In this document: positions 1-10,244 of the stretch, in pieces
Numbering within the stretch: position 1 is the first letter of the stretch
How the letters are laid out: each line of letters opens with the position of its first letter
Translations under genes and position numbers: made by a program
Assembly: GCF_000372725.1 (NCBI RefSeq)
Contig: NW_005200871.1
Location: 129,829-193,828, forward strand
Length of the DNA stretch: 64,000 nucleotides
Direction: 5' to 3'
DNA from: Emiliania huxleyi CCMP1516
Taxonomy: Eukaryota > Haptophyta > Isochrysidales > Noelaerhabdaceae
The notes under the pieces: model-generated
What the model saw: the letters and a program-made list of their open reading frames with translations, nothing else
The model's database searches: none
What the model was told of the DNA's origin: nothing

Positions 1-1
1 C

Positions 2-1792
2 CCGTCACCACCGCCCCCGTCGCCACCGCCGACACCGCCACCGCCCCCGTCGCGACCCTTGACCGCCGATGACTTTGTCATCCTCAACGATGGTGTGCAC
101 TCGAGCTGTGAAGACGCTGGTACTACAAGCCTCAGCGAGTCTGAGTGTCGAGAGGCCAACGCTGCTCTGGCAAGTGATGTGAGTTGGAAATATCTTCCGA
201 CCCATCAGTTGATCGGATATGATGATGATGATGGCGATGCCACTCTGACTAGCACCTACCCCCTCAAGTGCCTCCTCGTTCAGACATTCAACCCGGAAGA
301 AGCCGACCACGACGCCGATCCCTACGACACAGTCTACACGGATGACGCGCGGTTTGCTTACCAAGGCAATGCGGAAACCGCCATCGACGGCGTCAAATGT
401 GGAAGGATGCACTGTGTTCAGCCCCACGATGATGCCACCGGGGCGATCCCTGACGACCAGGACTTCCCCTCCGAGTGTTATGGTCTGAGCAACCGTGCCT
501 ATAATCATTTCAGCTGTGTGTGCCACGCGTTCCCATCTCCGTCGCCACCACCCTCGCCGCCGCCGCCATCGCCACCGCCGTCACCGCCACCGCCAAGCCC
601 ACCGCCGCTGCCACCCTCACCGCCGCTGTCACCCTCACCGGCGCCACCGCCACCCTCGCCGCCGCCCTTGACCGCCGATGACTTTGTCATCCTCAACGAT
701 GGTGTGCACTCGAGCTGTGAAGACGCTGGTACTACAAGCCTCAGCGAGTCTGAGTGTCGAGAGGCCAACGCTGCTCTGGCAAGTGATGTGAGTTGGAAAT
801 ATCTTCCGACCCATCAGTTGATCGGATATGATGATGATGATGGCGATGCCACTCTGACTAGCACCTACCCCCTCAAGTGCCTCCTCGTTCAGACATTCAA
901 CCCGGAAGAAGCCGACCACGACGCCGATCCCTACGACACAGTCTACACGGATGACGCGCGGTTTGCTTACCAAGGCAATGCGGAAACCGCCATCGACGGC
1001 GTCAAATGTGGAAGGATGCACTGTGTTCAGCCCCACGATGATGCCACCGGGGCGATCCCTGACGACCAGGACTTCCCCTCCGAGTGTTATGGTCTGAGCA
1101 ACCGTGCCTATAATCATTTCAGCTGTGTGTGCCACGCGTTCCCATCTCCGTCGCCACCACCCTCGCCGCCGCCGCCATCGCCACCGCCGTCACCGCCACC
1201 GCCAAGCCCACCGCCGCTGCCACCCTCACCGCCGCTGTCACCCTCACCGGCGCCACCGCCACCCTCGCCGCCGCCCTTGACCGCCGATGACTTTGTCATC
1301 CTCAACGATGGTGTGCACTCGAGCTGTGAAGACGCTGGTACTACAAGCCTCAGCGAGTCTGAGTGTCGAGAGGCCAACGCTGCTCTGGCAAGTGATGTGA
1401 GTTGGAAATATCTTCCGACCCATCAGTTGATCGGATATGATGATGATGATGGCGATGCCACTCTGACTAGCACCTACCCCCTCAAGTGCCTCCTCGTTCA
1501 GACATTCAACCCGGAAGAAGCCGACCACGACGCCGATCCCTACGACACAGTCTACACGGATGACGCGCGGTTTGCTTACCAAGGCAATGCGGAAACCGCC
1601 ATCGACGGCGTCAAATGTGGAAGGATGCACTGTGTTCAGCCCCACGATGATGCCACCGGGGCGATCCCTGACGACCAGGACTTCCCCTCCGAGTGTTATG
1701 GTCTGAGCAACCGTGCCTATAATCATTTCAGCTGTGTGTGCCACGCGTTCCCTCCAGGCAGTGCCCCCCCTCCATCTCCACCGCCACTCTGA
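2..1792 (+). CDS. Secreted-type repeat protein with Cys-rich domains joined by SPPPP linkers (5' partial)
   Basis: The frame is open from the first codon of the window and stops at 1790-1792, so the N-terminus lies outside. The protein has three copies of a domain of about 158 residues, beginning LTADDFVILNDG and holding eight Cys each (for example SSCED, SECREA, LKCLL, VKCGRMHC, SECYG, SCVCHAF), plus an acidic GYDDDDGD stretch. Copies are separated by linkers of Ser-Pro repeats, as in hydroxyproline-rich cell-surface glycoproteins of algae. Such architecture suggests an extracellular matrix or scale-associated protein; this is inference, because no signal peptide is visible and I do not recognise the domain. 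The tail after the third copy is short (PPSPPPL). The gene is intron-free over this stretch, unlike its neighbours. Confidence 0.75.
   Translation, partial: PSPPPPSPPPTPPPPPSRPLTADDFVILNDGVHSSCEDAGTTSLSESECREANAALASDVSWKYLPTHQLIGYDDDDGDATLTSTYPLKCLLVQTFNPEEADHDADPYDTVYTDDARFAYQGNAETAIDGVKCGRMHCVQPHDDATGAIPDDQDFPSECYGLSNRAYNHFSCVCHAFPSPSPPPSPPPPSPPPSPPPPSPPPLPPSPPLSPSPAPPPPSPPPLTADDFVILNDGVHSSCEDAGTTSLSESECREANAALASDVSWKYLPTHQLIGYDDDDGDATLTSTYPLKCLLVQTFNPEEADHDADPYDTVYTDDARFAYQGNAETAIDGVKCGRMHCVQPHDDATGAIPDDQDFPSECYGLSNRAYNHFSCVCHAFPSPSPPPSPPPPSPPPSPPPPSPPPLPPSPPLSPSPAPPPPSPPPLTADDFVILNDGVHSSCEDAGTTSLSESECREANAALASDVSWKYLPTHQLIGYDDDDGDATLTSTYPLKCLLVQTFNPEEADHDADPYDTVYTDDARFAYQGNAETAIDGVKCGRMHCVQPHDDATGAIPDDQDFPSECYGLSNRAYNHFSCVCHAFPPGSAPPPSPPPL
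58..1752 (+). repeat. 609-bp in-frame tandem repeat, three copies
   Basis: Copies start at about 58, 667 and 1276. By eye the globular-domain segments are identical at nucleotide level, including silent positions, which implies very recent duplication or gene conversion. The period of 609 bp is exactly 203 codons, so expansion keeps the frame. Confidence 0.9.
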
Positions 1793-2240
1793 GGGGAGAG
1801 GGGGAATGCACACGAGGGCAGCGGGGGAATGCACACGGGAGTGATACGTGATACGCACAAACGGACGGTCCCTTGTCGCATTCACACACTCCATGGTTGT
1901 ACACTGGTGTGCCTTGTCTGTTGTGTGATCTTGCGTGTGCGAGAGAGCTCATTCGTCATTGTAAAACTCTTCTCATATGGTGCAGGGGGTCGGGAGGGCC
2001 GAGTCGTGCGTCTCTCGAGGTGCGTCTTCGCGATTGGTTGTCAGGTGGAGATGGCGGGGCGGGGCGGAGCGAGGGTGGGGATGTTGGGGTGTAGAGTGGA
2101 AGCCGTCGCCCGCGCCTTGTTTGTCGTGTGTGTGCGGCCGTCTTGAATTGTGAAATTCTGTCGATTTCTTTTTCATGGTGCCCATTCACCGATACACACG
2201 ATACACACACACCCCCGATTGTATATAGACACACACATAT
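1793..2240. other. Intergenic, probable promoter side of the next gene
   Basis: No supportable gene. The stretch has short CA-rich runs (ACACACACCCCC and similar near 2195-2237) immediately before the ATG at 2241. No clear TATA element is visible. Confidence 0.5.
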
Positions 2241-2931
2241 ATGCTGCCTCGCGCCTCCCTCCTAGCCGCCATCCTGTCAGCGTCTACGGCGCTGGCGCTG
2301 CGCGTACAGCCGCCAGCGTTCACCGACACGCTCGCACGCTGCGTCGGCACTGCCTGCCTGAGCGCATCGCTGCTCGGTGATTGCTGCTCAACCGGCCCTC
2401 GCGCCGGCCTCGCGGCTGCGGAGCGCGATGGCGGCCTCCTATAGGCGCGCCGCTGGCATCGTCGGCAGCGCAGACCCTAGACGAGGCCATCGTCGAGGTG
2501 AGCGAGGCTTCGTATCCAATCATTCGGGGGCTCGACGCGAAAACTTTCGTGCCGTTCACAGAAAAGATTGGCGGGCTGCTGCTCAGCCTGCCGTCGGCCA
2601 AGCTCGGCGCATCGATCGACGCCGCGATCGACGTCTTCGACTCCGTCTCGCCCGACAAGCTCAAGGCGCTGAACGGCGCTGTCGGAGACGCCTTCGGCGG
2701 CCTCAACGTCGACTCGTGCACGCTCGTGCCGCTGCCGTCAAAGGCGGTGGCGGAGAAGGTGCAGGGCGTGGCGGCGGAGACGGTCTCGGCCGACAAGCTC
2801 AAGGCATTCGGCTCGACGTGGGGCCCAACCCTCGACGCGCTTCCTAAGACGGACGCCGCGATCTGCCTGCCGCCCGTAGCAGCTCTCGACAAGCTCGCGC
2901 TGGCGCAGGCGGAGGTGCGCTCAAGTACATC

Positions 2932-2993
<62 letters not shown>

Positions 2994-4527
2994 CATGTAC
3001 GCGTGCATACACTTGCACACACAATGCACAAACGCGAAGGCCATGTGTGGCCATGCATGGGCACTGCACGGCCAACACATGGCCGCAGGCGGAGGCGATG
3101 TTGCGCGCCCCTAAGATGCGGGAAAGCTGGTCTCTGGCACTCGAGAGGACATGCACTCTTCGGCACCAGCCGTACACTCCTCGCCTCGGCGCATTCACAC
3201 TGTGTCATCGCACCCACACCCTGCCATTGGCGCATGCACACTGCAGGTCGCGCGGTCTTTTGGCGCCACGGAGCAGGCCGCGCTGGCAAAGGTGGCGGCG
3301 CCGATGCTCAAGCCCAACCAAAAAAAGAAAACGCGGCGACGGCCTTTCTCTTGCTTCTTCAGGTGGCGGCGCCGATGCTCAAGTCCAACTAAAAAAAGAA
3401 AACGAGGGCTTTTCTTTCTCTTCTTCAGGTGGCGGTGCCGATGCTCAAGTCGAAGTTCTCGCTCGGGGCGGTGCTGCCGCTGGTCGACGACGCGAAGAAG
3501 GTCGACCGAGATCGGACGAGATTGGACGAGATCGGACGAGATCGGACGAGATCGGACGAGATAGGACGAGATTGGACGAGATTGGACGAGATTGGACGAG
3601 ATTGTCCCCCCTGGAGTCACACCCCACGCCCGGCCCCGCTCTGTGAACGGCGTCTCTTCCCACCTCTCTGCTGTGAACAGGTCGGCGCCAACGCGAGCCC
3701 GCAGGAAGCGGCCGGCGTCCAGATCTCGGCGAGATCTCGGCCTGTTGCTCATCCGTGCTGAGAAGCCCCGCAGGAGAAGGCAGCTTTCCAGGCTGCAGGC
3801 AAGAGGATCGAGGCGGCCGCGAAGCTCGACGCAGCGAAGCGCAGGTTCGGGGCAGCAGTAGTACCGGCAGCAGTAGTACCCCTCTCCTGCTTCATTCAGC
3901 ATCGGAGCACGGGGCGGCGGGGGGAGCAGCGGGGGCGCAATACGCGGACACGGATCTCTGCTCTCTGTCATCAGAATGCTAGACCTCTTCTCCCTTCTCC
4001 CTTCTCCCTCCTCTCTTCTCTCTTCTCTCCTCTCTCCTCTCCCTTCTCCCTGCTAAGCTCGACGCCGCAACGCGCAGGTCGGCGGAGCAGGCGGCGGCGG
4101 CACAGGCGTCGAAGGCGGCGGCGGCGGCGGCGGCTGATCCAGCGCAGGCGGCGGCGGTGCGCGAGGAGCAGCGTGCGGCGGCGGCGGCGGCCAAGCAGGC
4201 GGCGGCGGCGAAGAGCGAGGCGGCGGCGGCCGAGGTGGCGGCGGTCCCGCAGCCCGCCGTGTCTGCAGACATGTCCATGACGCGTCCAATGCGTACCTCC
4301 GCAGGCGGCGGCTAAGAGCCGGGCGACGAGCGAGGCGCGGGCGGCCGAGCAGGCGCGACTCAAGGAGGCCGAGACGGGGCGCAGATCACCCGAGATTACC
4401 CGAGATTGCCCGAGATTGCCTCCCTCAGGCGCGACTCAAGGAGGCCGAGACGGCGCGCATCGCGGAGCTCAAGGCAAAGGCTGCGGCGATCGCCGCGGCG
4501 AAGGCCACGGGGGCCACGTCGCCGTGA
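2241..4527 (+). CDS. Exported Ala-rich coiled-coil protein, nine exons (about 373 aa)
   Basis: I do not recognise the family. My splice model is 2241-2376, 2445-2914, 3247-3291, 3429-3500, 3681-3704, 3774-3844, 4078-4234, 4305-4352, 4429-4527; it is in frame throughout and ends at TGA. The N-terminus MLPRASLLAAILSASTALA is a good signal peptide, followed by a basic/hydroxylated stretch and ASSAAQTLDEAIVEV; in algae with complex plastids this suggests plastid or lumen targeting (inference). The middle is soluble and helical (SFGATEQAALAKVAVPMLK). The C-terminal third is an Ala/Lys/Glu coiled coil (AKLDAA, EEQRAAAAAAKQ, ARLKEAETARIAELKAKA). Donors are mostly GT, with one GA (3705) and one GC (4353). 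Six of eight introns begin with a copy of the following exon start. Confidence 0.7.
2935..2991 (+). repeat. (CA)n microsatellite inside intron 2
   Basis: An uninterrupted CA run within the 2915-3246 intron of the coiled-coil gene. Confidence 0.95.
3292..3428 (+). repeat. Intron made of two exon-derived duplication units (71 and 66 bp)
   Basis: The exon start GTGGCGGCGCCGATGCTCAA occurs at 3292, 3363 and (one base changed) 3429. Each of the first two copies is followed by an A-rich then T-rich core ending TTCTTCAG. Only the third copy continues in frame with the protein (VAVPMLKSKFSLG), so the first two are intronic relics of tandem duplication. Confidence 0.8.
3501..3680 (+). repeat. Intron with 10-bp repeats and an introner element
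   Basis: Positions 3507-3603 are repeats of a 10-bp unit, GAGATYGGAC. Then 3641-3680 carries GTGAACGGCGTCTCTTCC...CTGTGAACAG, the recurrent intron core of this window. It ends exactly at the acceptor of exon 5. Confidence 0.8.
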
Positions 4528-5302
4528 GGCCGAGGCGCGGCCCACGAGCTGTTGGCGACTCAGCGTCGCCGCCGGGCGGGGAGGGGGCTCGCAGCGTGTG
4601 GGCCAGCACGTGGTTATGCGGACCGAACCGGAGACCGTGGCATGCATGGAGGAGGGGAGCGGACGAGGGCCGAGCATGTTGGGGGGCTATCATGTCAGGG
4701 GGCCACAATCCATGATATATACGTGATGTGCATGTGCTCCATATGTGTGCGCGCAGTTCTATCGCCGCCGCACCCGCGAAGGCCCCCGACGTCTGAGGGT
4801 GTCTGAAACTCTCTGATACTCTGAGCACAGAGCACTCTGACACTCTGAGGACTGTGAGTCAGTGTCCGCACTCTTCATCTAGCGCGTCTTCCTCTTCGTC
4901 TTCGCTCTTCCAGTGTGGTTTTTTTCTCGGTACTCGGAGCACGGCGGGGCGCGCAGCTATAATACTTCGCTATTTTCGAGAGACAGAGAGGGAGCGCGCA
5001 CAAGACGAGAGGACGCAGCTCGCAGGGCGATCAGGACAACAGGAGAGCTGTGGCAGCCAATCGGACCTCAGTCAGCCGACGAGCGACGTTGAGGAGCAAA
5101 CGTTGCAAGAGAGGCCACGCTCACGGTGCGTACAGATACCCGTCGCAGAAGCTCACCCGATCAGGCCGCTGGCTTTGCTTGCCCGCGGCGACGCTGAGCG
5201 ACGCGTACGGTCGCAGCGCCGCGCCGCCGCTCAGGCTGGCGCGCGGGGCGACCGCGTCGACGTCGCCCCCTCCTCGCCGGCCTACAGGGGATGGGATTGA
5301 AC
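4528..5302. other. Intergenic between convergent genes
   Basis: No supportable gene. The stretch holds CTCTGA-type short repeats (4795-4855) and a Ser-codon-rich stretch near 4870-4910 that looks like low complexity. Confidence 0.5.
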
Positions 5303-6049
5303 TTAAGAGGAGGGTGTGTGGCCCCGCCGCAAAAAGCAGCCCTCACCGTCTCGCTCCAGCACGGTGGCATCGGCGGCGCATGGCGAGATCGGCGCGGGGA
5401 GGAGAGGCGGCGCGCCGTCGATGGAGAAGGTGAGCGTGCTCGCGTCGTGGTCGACGATCACCTCGACCACTTTCACGCGGTCCAAGTTTGCCAGATGCGC
5501 GACCCTTTGCTGGAACGTCATCAGCACGGCGGACTTGCCCACGGAGACGATCTGACCCTTGTGGTTCCGATTCAGATGGACGAGGTCGCCACGTCGCAGG
5601 TTGAGTCCCCACTCACTTCGCCCCGCCGCGTCGCACACGCCGACAAGGATCGCGGCCTCGCCGTCCGCCTCCTCCACCCGCAACCGCCACGCCGACCTCC
5701 CCGCCGTCGGCAGCAGCGGGCCGGCGGCGCACGCGCAGTCTTGGCCGTTGGCGTGCGTCTTGGTGAGCAGCCGACCGTCGGAGCTGATGGCGTGCCGCAG
5801 CGTGAGCGAGGGCTGCCAGCGCAGCCGCCGCCGCTCTGCCTCGGCCGGGAGCGGCTGCAGCGCTCGGCGGAGGGTGTGGCAGGTCTGCGTGGCGAGCCGG
5901 ACAGCGGCGGGCAGGCTCGCGGAGAGGCAGAGGCGGGCGGCGTGGAGGAGGATCTCGTCGGGGAGCGAGAGGAGGCTGGTGTGCTCCTCGGCTTGGGCCA
6001 TCGACGGGCGGGCGAGTTGCCAGAATTTTGCAACGAAAGGCGCACACAC
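5303..6049 (-). CDS. F-box plus SPRY/B30.2-like protein
   Basis: A single-exon frame of 248 residues. Residues about 25-70 (LLSLPDEILLHAARLCL ... CHTLRRAL) have the L-P-D-E-I-L/L pattern of an F-box, which binds Skp1 in SCF ubiquitin ligases. Residues about 110-225 resemble a SPRY domain: WRLRVEEADGEAAILVGVCD, then a GD-hydrophobic strand and a late VIVDHDASTLTFSIDG strand typical of SPRY (the F-x-I/V-D/N-G turn). The likely role is substrate recognition by an SCF-type E3; the substrate is unknown. The true start may be the internal Met at about residue 17 (MAQAEEHTSLLSL), because the F-box follows it directly. It lies head to head with the gene at 6889. Confidence 0.65.
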   Translation of the reverse strand: MCAPFVAKFWQLARPSMAQAEEHTSLLSLPDEILLHAARLCLSASLPAAVRLATQTCHTLRRALQPLPAEAERRRLRWQPSLTLRHAISSDGRLLTKTHANGQDCACAAGPLLPTAGRSAWRLRVEEADGEAAILVGVCDAAGRSEWGLNLRRGDLVHLNRNHKGQIVSVGKSAVLMTFQQRVAHLANLDRVKVVEVIVDHDASTLTFSIDGAPPLLPAPISPCAADATVLERDGEGCFLRRGHTPSS

Positions 6050-6888
6050 GACAGAAAAGAATTCGCTCGACCGAAATCAGTGGATATCCTTTGGCCGCGT
6101 TGGGTAGCGAGGATTGGTGTGAGAGACCACGTTCTCGAGGTTCTGCAGGGAAGGGCTGTGTAAGAAGCCGATCCCCGTAGTCTGCCCCGCTCCTCCCCAT
6201 CGGGCCGCATAAGCGGCCGCGCCTCGCAGATTCGTTTTCGCGCCTGGGTCAGGCGCGCGGGGCATCCACCCTGTTCCGACCCTGATCCTCCGACCCTGAT
6301 CCGACCATGTTCAAAGTGATGACGGTCGGAACAGGTCAGTACTCAGCTTCGGTCTGATCAGCACGAGGTCACCACCAATCAGGCCCTCACGCCACCACAC
6401 GGCCGCCCTCGAGCACCAGCAGCCGCGCTGCGCAATGCTCAAGCTCAGGAGGTCACCCTGCTTCTCGCAGCTTTGTGCAGCGCAGCGAGCGAGCAGCGCC
6501 GCACCAGGCGGACCCATGGCGTGCTCAGCCAGCCGTGAGTGAGGCGGAGGCAGGCCGAGTGAGCGCGAGCCGCGCGGGAGGCCATGCCCCGCGCACCGGC
6601 GAGCGAGTGTCACGAAAGAGTGCAAGTCGCGCATGCTTTTGCGTAACGGTCATTCCTCTGTACGTAACTCGACAAAACTCGACAAAACTCGACAATGCCC
6701 CCGAGTTCATTTAATATAAAACTCGACAAAACTCCTTCAAACCTGCCTTTGTCCGGGGTTCCGGCTTGGTCCTGCCGATCGCTCTTCTCGGCGCCCGTGC
6801 TCGGCGCGGCGGATCGCTTGCAGCTTTGTGGAGCATTGTGCGACGGCGCGTCGCCGTGCGACGTCACGCTACCGCTACGTGTGTACAT
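6050..6888. other. Divergent intergenic region
   Basis: Separates the F-box gene (-) from the gene at 6889 (+). The stretch holds a short AACTCGACAA repeat at about 6664-6735 and no recognised element. An in-frame non-ATG extension of the downstream gene begins near 6766. Confidence 0.5.
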
Positions 6889-8064
6889 ATGTACGAGGCA
6901 ACATCCTCGTCCTGCTGGTCGAGCGTGTACTCGTGCCCGCCGCATAACTACAGCTTGTCCAGGCTCATCGGGGAGGAGCCTGGACAAGCGCCGTTCGACC
7001 TCTTCACGGTTGCAACGCCGCTATTCATGCGCACTCAATTTCCGGGACTGTACCAGGAGTTCTTCGAGGTAGCTCGGATCCTGGGAAGCAGCGCCTTCTT
7101 GGTGACTAAGCGCGTTGCAGACTGCGATGCTGCCGCCCGCTTGGGAATCGCCTGTGCCGTCAGTAACGTGGAGACACGCCGTGGCTGCGAGGGGCAGCGC
7201 GCCCCGGCTGGACAGTGCGGGTCCGAATGGTCGGCCGACGTGATGATGTCGCAAGAGAAGTGGGTCGTGATTGCGCACTTCCTCTCGCGAGGTCGCCGCA
7301 TTATGTTTGCTGGCGCCGACGCGAGGCTTCTGCGGCCAACGCGCGCGCTCTTCAGAGCCGTTCGCGCCGTTGGTGCCGACGTTTGCTTTGACAGCCCCGC
7401 AGATCAGCACAGCATCCCAAAGTTCACGCCCGACATCTTCGCCTTCTTGCCGACTCGGCGCGCGCTCGCTTTTGTGGGGCGTGTGCGCGCGGCGATACAC
7501 GCGTTCACCGATCCCTTGATAAAGGAAGCGGTGGGCGACTTGGTCGGTCCTGCGGAGCAGGACCTGCTCCACGACGTGCTGCTTTCGACCGTATACCGCT
7601 TTCCTCTAGCTGTGCGCACGCGCTGGCGGGCCAAGGTGCTTTTCGGCAAGTACGGCTACGCGGAGGCAACCGAGCGGCTCATTGAGCGTCACGGCTCGCG
7701 GTGGGCTGCGTCACATCCGGCCTCACCCAGCGTGCCGTGGCACTCGCGTGACGACGTTGACCGATTGACCGCGCGGCGCGAGGAGCGGGTGAGGAAAGGG
7801 TTGCGGCAACAGTTTGGACCACTAAATACCACGCTGCGTGCAGATGGTGGGAGCGTGGTGACATCACGCGACCTGAGCATTCTCTTCGGTGCCGACAGCG
7901 TCTTTGCAGGCCCTGAGCTGACTTGTCAGAAACTGTGTAGCACCCAACGAAAGCGACGGCCGTTTGCGGTCCACTGTGGCGGTAAACAAACGGCATGCCT
8001 CATGCTCACGAACACATGCCAGGTGCGTTTAGCGTGCGATGCGATCTCGAGAGCTAGTAAATGA
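6889..8064 (+). CDS. Putative glycosyltransferase-like protein (nucleotide-diphospho-sugar transferase type)
   Basis: The frame gives 391 residues from the first ATG. The segment FDLFTVATPLFM ... FFEVARILGSSAFLVTKRVAD is followed by MMSQEKWVVIAHFLSRGRR then IMFAGADARLLRPTRALF. A basic helix, then hydrophobic strand-acid-x-D-x-L-x-P, resembles the donor-binding strand of GT77-like glycosyltransferases, where a D-x-D-type acidic motif coordinates the metal. Here the motif is A-D-A, so catalysis is uncertain. The frame is open upstream to about 6766 with a hydrophobic stretch (LPIALLGARARR), so a missed 5' exon or membrane anchor is possible. Late Cys residues (CQKLCS, CGGKQTACLMLTNTC) could form disulfides, consistent with a Golgi lumen protein. 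Family assignment is weak. Confidence 0.4.
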   Translation: MYEATSSSCWSSVYSCPPHNYSLSRLIGEEPGQAPFDLFTVATPLFMRTQFPGLYQEFFEVARILGSSAFLVTKRVADCDAAARLGIACAVSNVETRRGCEGQRAPAGQCGSEWSADVMMSQEKWVVIAHFLSRGRRIMFAGADARLLRPTRALFRAVRAVGADVCFDSPADQHSIPKFTPDIFAFLPTRRALAFVGRVRAAIHAFTDPLIKEAVGDLVGPAEQDLLHDVLLSTVYRFPLAVRTRWRAKVLFGKYGYAEATERLIERHGSRWAASHPASPSVPWHSRDDVDRLTARREERVRKGLRQQFGPLNTTLRADGGSVVTSRDLSILFGADSVFAGPELTCQKLCSTQRKRRPFAVHCGGKQTACLMLTNTCQVRLACDAISRASK

Positions 8065-10244
8065 AAAGGGGAACATTAACTTTGACTTTGACTTTAACCC
8101 TAGTAGTTGCATAGTGATACGCTGTTTTCGAAAGGCGCTGACGGCCCGGCGCGTACCGCGCGAAACCTGGTTTGTGGACCTCCCGCACCTGTCCTGACAG
8201 TCCTGATAGAGTCCTGACAGAGTCCTGACAGAGTCCTGACAGAGTCCTGACAGAGTCCTGACAGAGTCCTGGCGGAGTCCTGACGACGCACAGTCTTCAC
8301 AGTACTCACAAGTGCCTTTGACGAGACTTCCACCTTCCAGCTTCCTTCACTGCAACCCTCCCCTCCCCCCCAGCAGTGAATGATAGACGCCCAGCCCCCC
8401 TTTCGACCCGTGCCGCCCTCTGCGGAATCGTCCTGATGGGGCAGTCCTGACGTAAACTTGAGAGTCCTGACAAGCAAACTTGAGAGTCCTGACAGAAACT
8501 TGAGAGTCCTGACAGAAACTTAGAGTCCTAGGTAGGGAGAGAGAGAGAATTCTTGATACGAAACCACGACGACACACACCAGTCGACTCGCATCGGTTGC
8601 CTCCATGAACGGCGGAGCTATTCTCGCGCCCACACCACACCTGGCTCCAACGTGGACACGCCCATAGCTGGGGACACTACTAGGTCACGCATGGCATCAC
8701 AGAAGTTTTATCTCTGGGCCCCGAAAGGCATCTCTAGCAGTGTCGTTACGCATGCCCCCTCCCATCCTGGGCGCATGCGCCTCACGTCTCGCCAGAGCAT
8801 AAGCCCTTGGCGTGTGGCGAGACGAGTTTTTCGCCATGCAGCGAGCAGCAAGCCGCCCGCCACAAACAGCCGGAGGCATCGCCACGGCACTGGCTGCGCC
8901 GCGCTCCCGCACCCGTCGACGAAGCTCCCCCCGCGGAAGACCGCGCGTAGCGACGCCTTGACGATCGAGATGAGCGCGCTCGAGGCTCGCCCACCTACTG
9001 CCCCTGAGAGTTGGTTATGAGTGGGCTCGGCTCCCCCCCTTGGGATCGAAGCTTCCACGACCTCACACCCAACACCACAGGCGGGATCAGAAGGGGACTC
9101 CACACCGGACACCGCCCGGGCACAGCCCCCCTACCCGTCGGATCGCACAGGGCCCCCTAGGAGCAGCCCACACACAATCTCGCATCGGCAGATTGCGCCT
9201 GAGTCAGGCAGACAGCAGACAAGGAGAGGAGAGAGGAGAGAGAGAGAGAGGAGAGAGGAGAGGGTGAGGGAGTGTGCACACGTGTGTAGAGCAGGGAGGG
9301 TGTCTGTGGTGGGCTATAGTCATACTACGTGGTTAGAACCACGCGCCCCTCAGGAGCTTAAGGTAGAGCTGAGCGTCCAAGACGCCTCGGTGCCTCCCAC
9401 CGGGTGAGACCATCCGGATCAATCGAGCCCGCCTCCGGCGGGCCGTCCCCGCGATGGCCCACGGTCCTCCGTCGCCTGGTTGAACCCCCTGCCTCCCGGT
9501 TGACCCCCCAGATGTCGTAGTCCATCATGAAATAAACTCAAAGTCCACCAGCCTCCACCCTCCGCCTCCACCGTCGAGCCGCGATCGCTGCCGCCCGCGA
9601 CGCCGCCCGCCGCGTCAGATTGCCGCGACACGCGCCTCGAGTCCAGTCGGAGAGCCGCGCCGCATCAGCAGCAGCATCAGCACCAGCACCACCAGCACCA
9701 CCAGCACCACCAGCACCAGAGAGAGGCGCAACCTGCCCGACGCCGCCGTGTCAGCTGCTCCCGACGCGCGTCTCGAGCCGAGTCGCAGAGCCGCGCCGCG
9801 CCAGCAGCAGCATATGCACCAGCATCAGCAACATCACCACCACCAGCAGCACCAGAGAGACAGTGCAGTGTGACAGCAGCGCACAAGCGCTCGCAGAGCG
9901 GCGCTCAGCGCCGCGCACGCCACGCCGCGGGCGGTCCAACGAGCGCAGCGTACGTCGGCCGCGAGCCGCGTCACCAGCCGTCTCGCGAGAGACCGGCGCC
10001 GCCGCGTGCGCGCAGCAGCCGCCGCGGCAGAGGCGAGCCGCGCCGACGTCCGCACTAACGGATAACTGCCATTGGCGGTTTTTCACTCTCTCTCTCTCAG
10101 TCCTAGGTAGGTAGGTAGAAAGGTGAAGTATCCACCTCGAGAACCTCGAGAACAAAAGAAACTTGACAAGCCGAGCGTGATACTTTGCGATTGGCCAGGC
10201 CAAGGTGCGAGCCGCCCAAGCGAGCGAGCGCGGCTCGCGGCTCG
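8065..10244. other. Intergenic with minisatellites; 5' region of the G-alpha gene
   Basis: No gene I can support. An 11-bp repeat, GTCCTGACAGA, covers about 8195-8285 and a related repeat of roughly 20 bp (AAACTTGAGAGTCCTGACAG) covers 8446-8530. A GA-rich run lies at 9220-9262. Two CAG/CAC-rich stretches (9662-9720 and 9800-9862) are part of a diverged duplication. The motif TAGGTAGGTAGAAAGGTGAA at about 10106-10126 recurs at about 26758-26776. The 9620-10114 frame overlaps the CAG/CAC stretches and is probably leader or promoter. Confidence 0.5.

Noticed and set aside
505..1377. Gly-rich minus-strand frames over the first gene
   Set aside because: These are the reverse complement of the Ser-Pro linkers; they repeat exactly with the 609-bp period.
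8708..9112. 134-residue minus-strand gene
   Set aside because: It has a hydrophobic stretch but no motif, and overlapping plus-strand frames are equally good. Not called.
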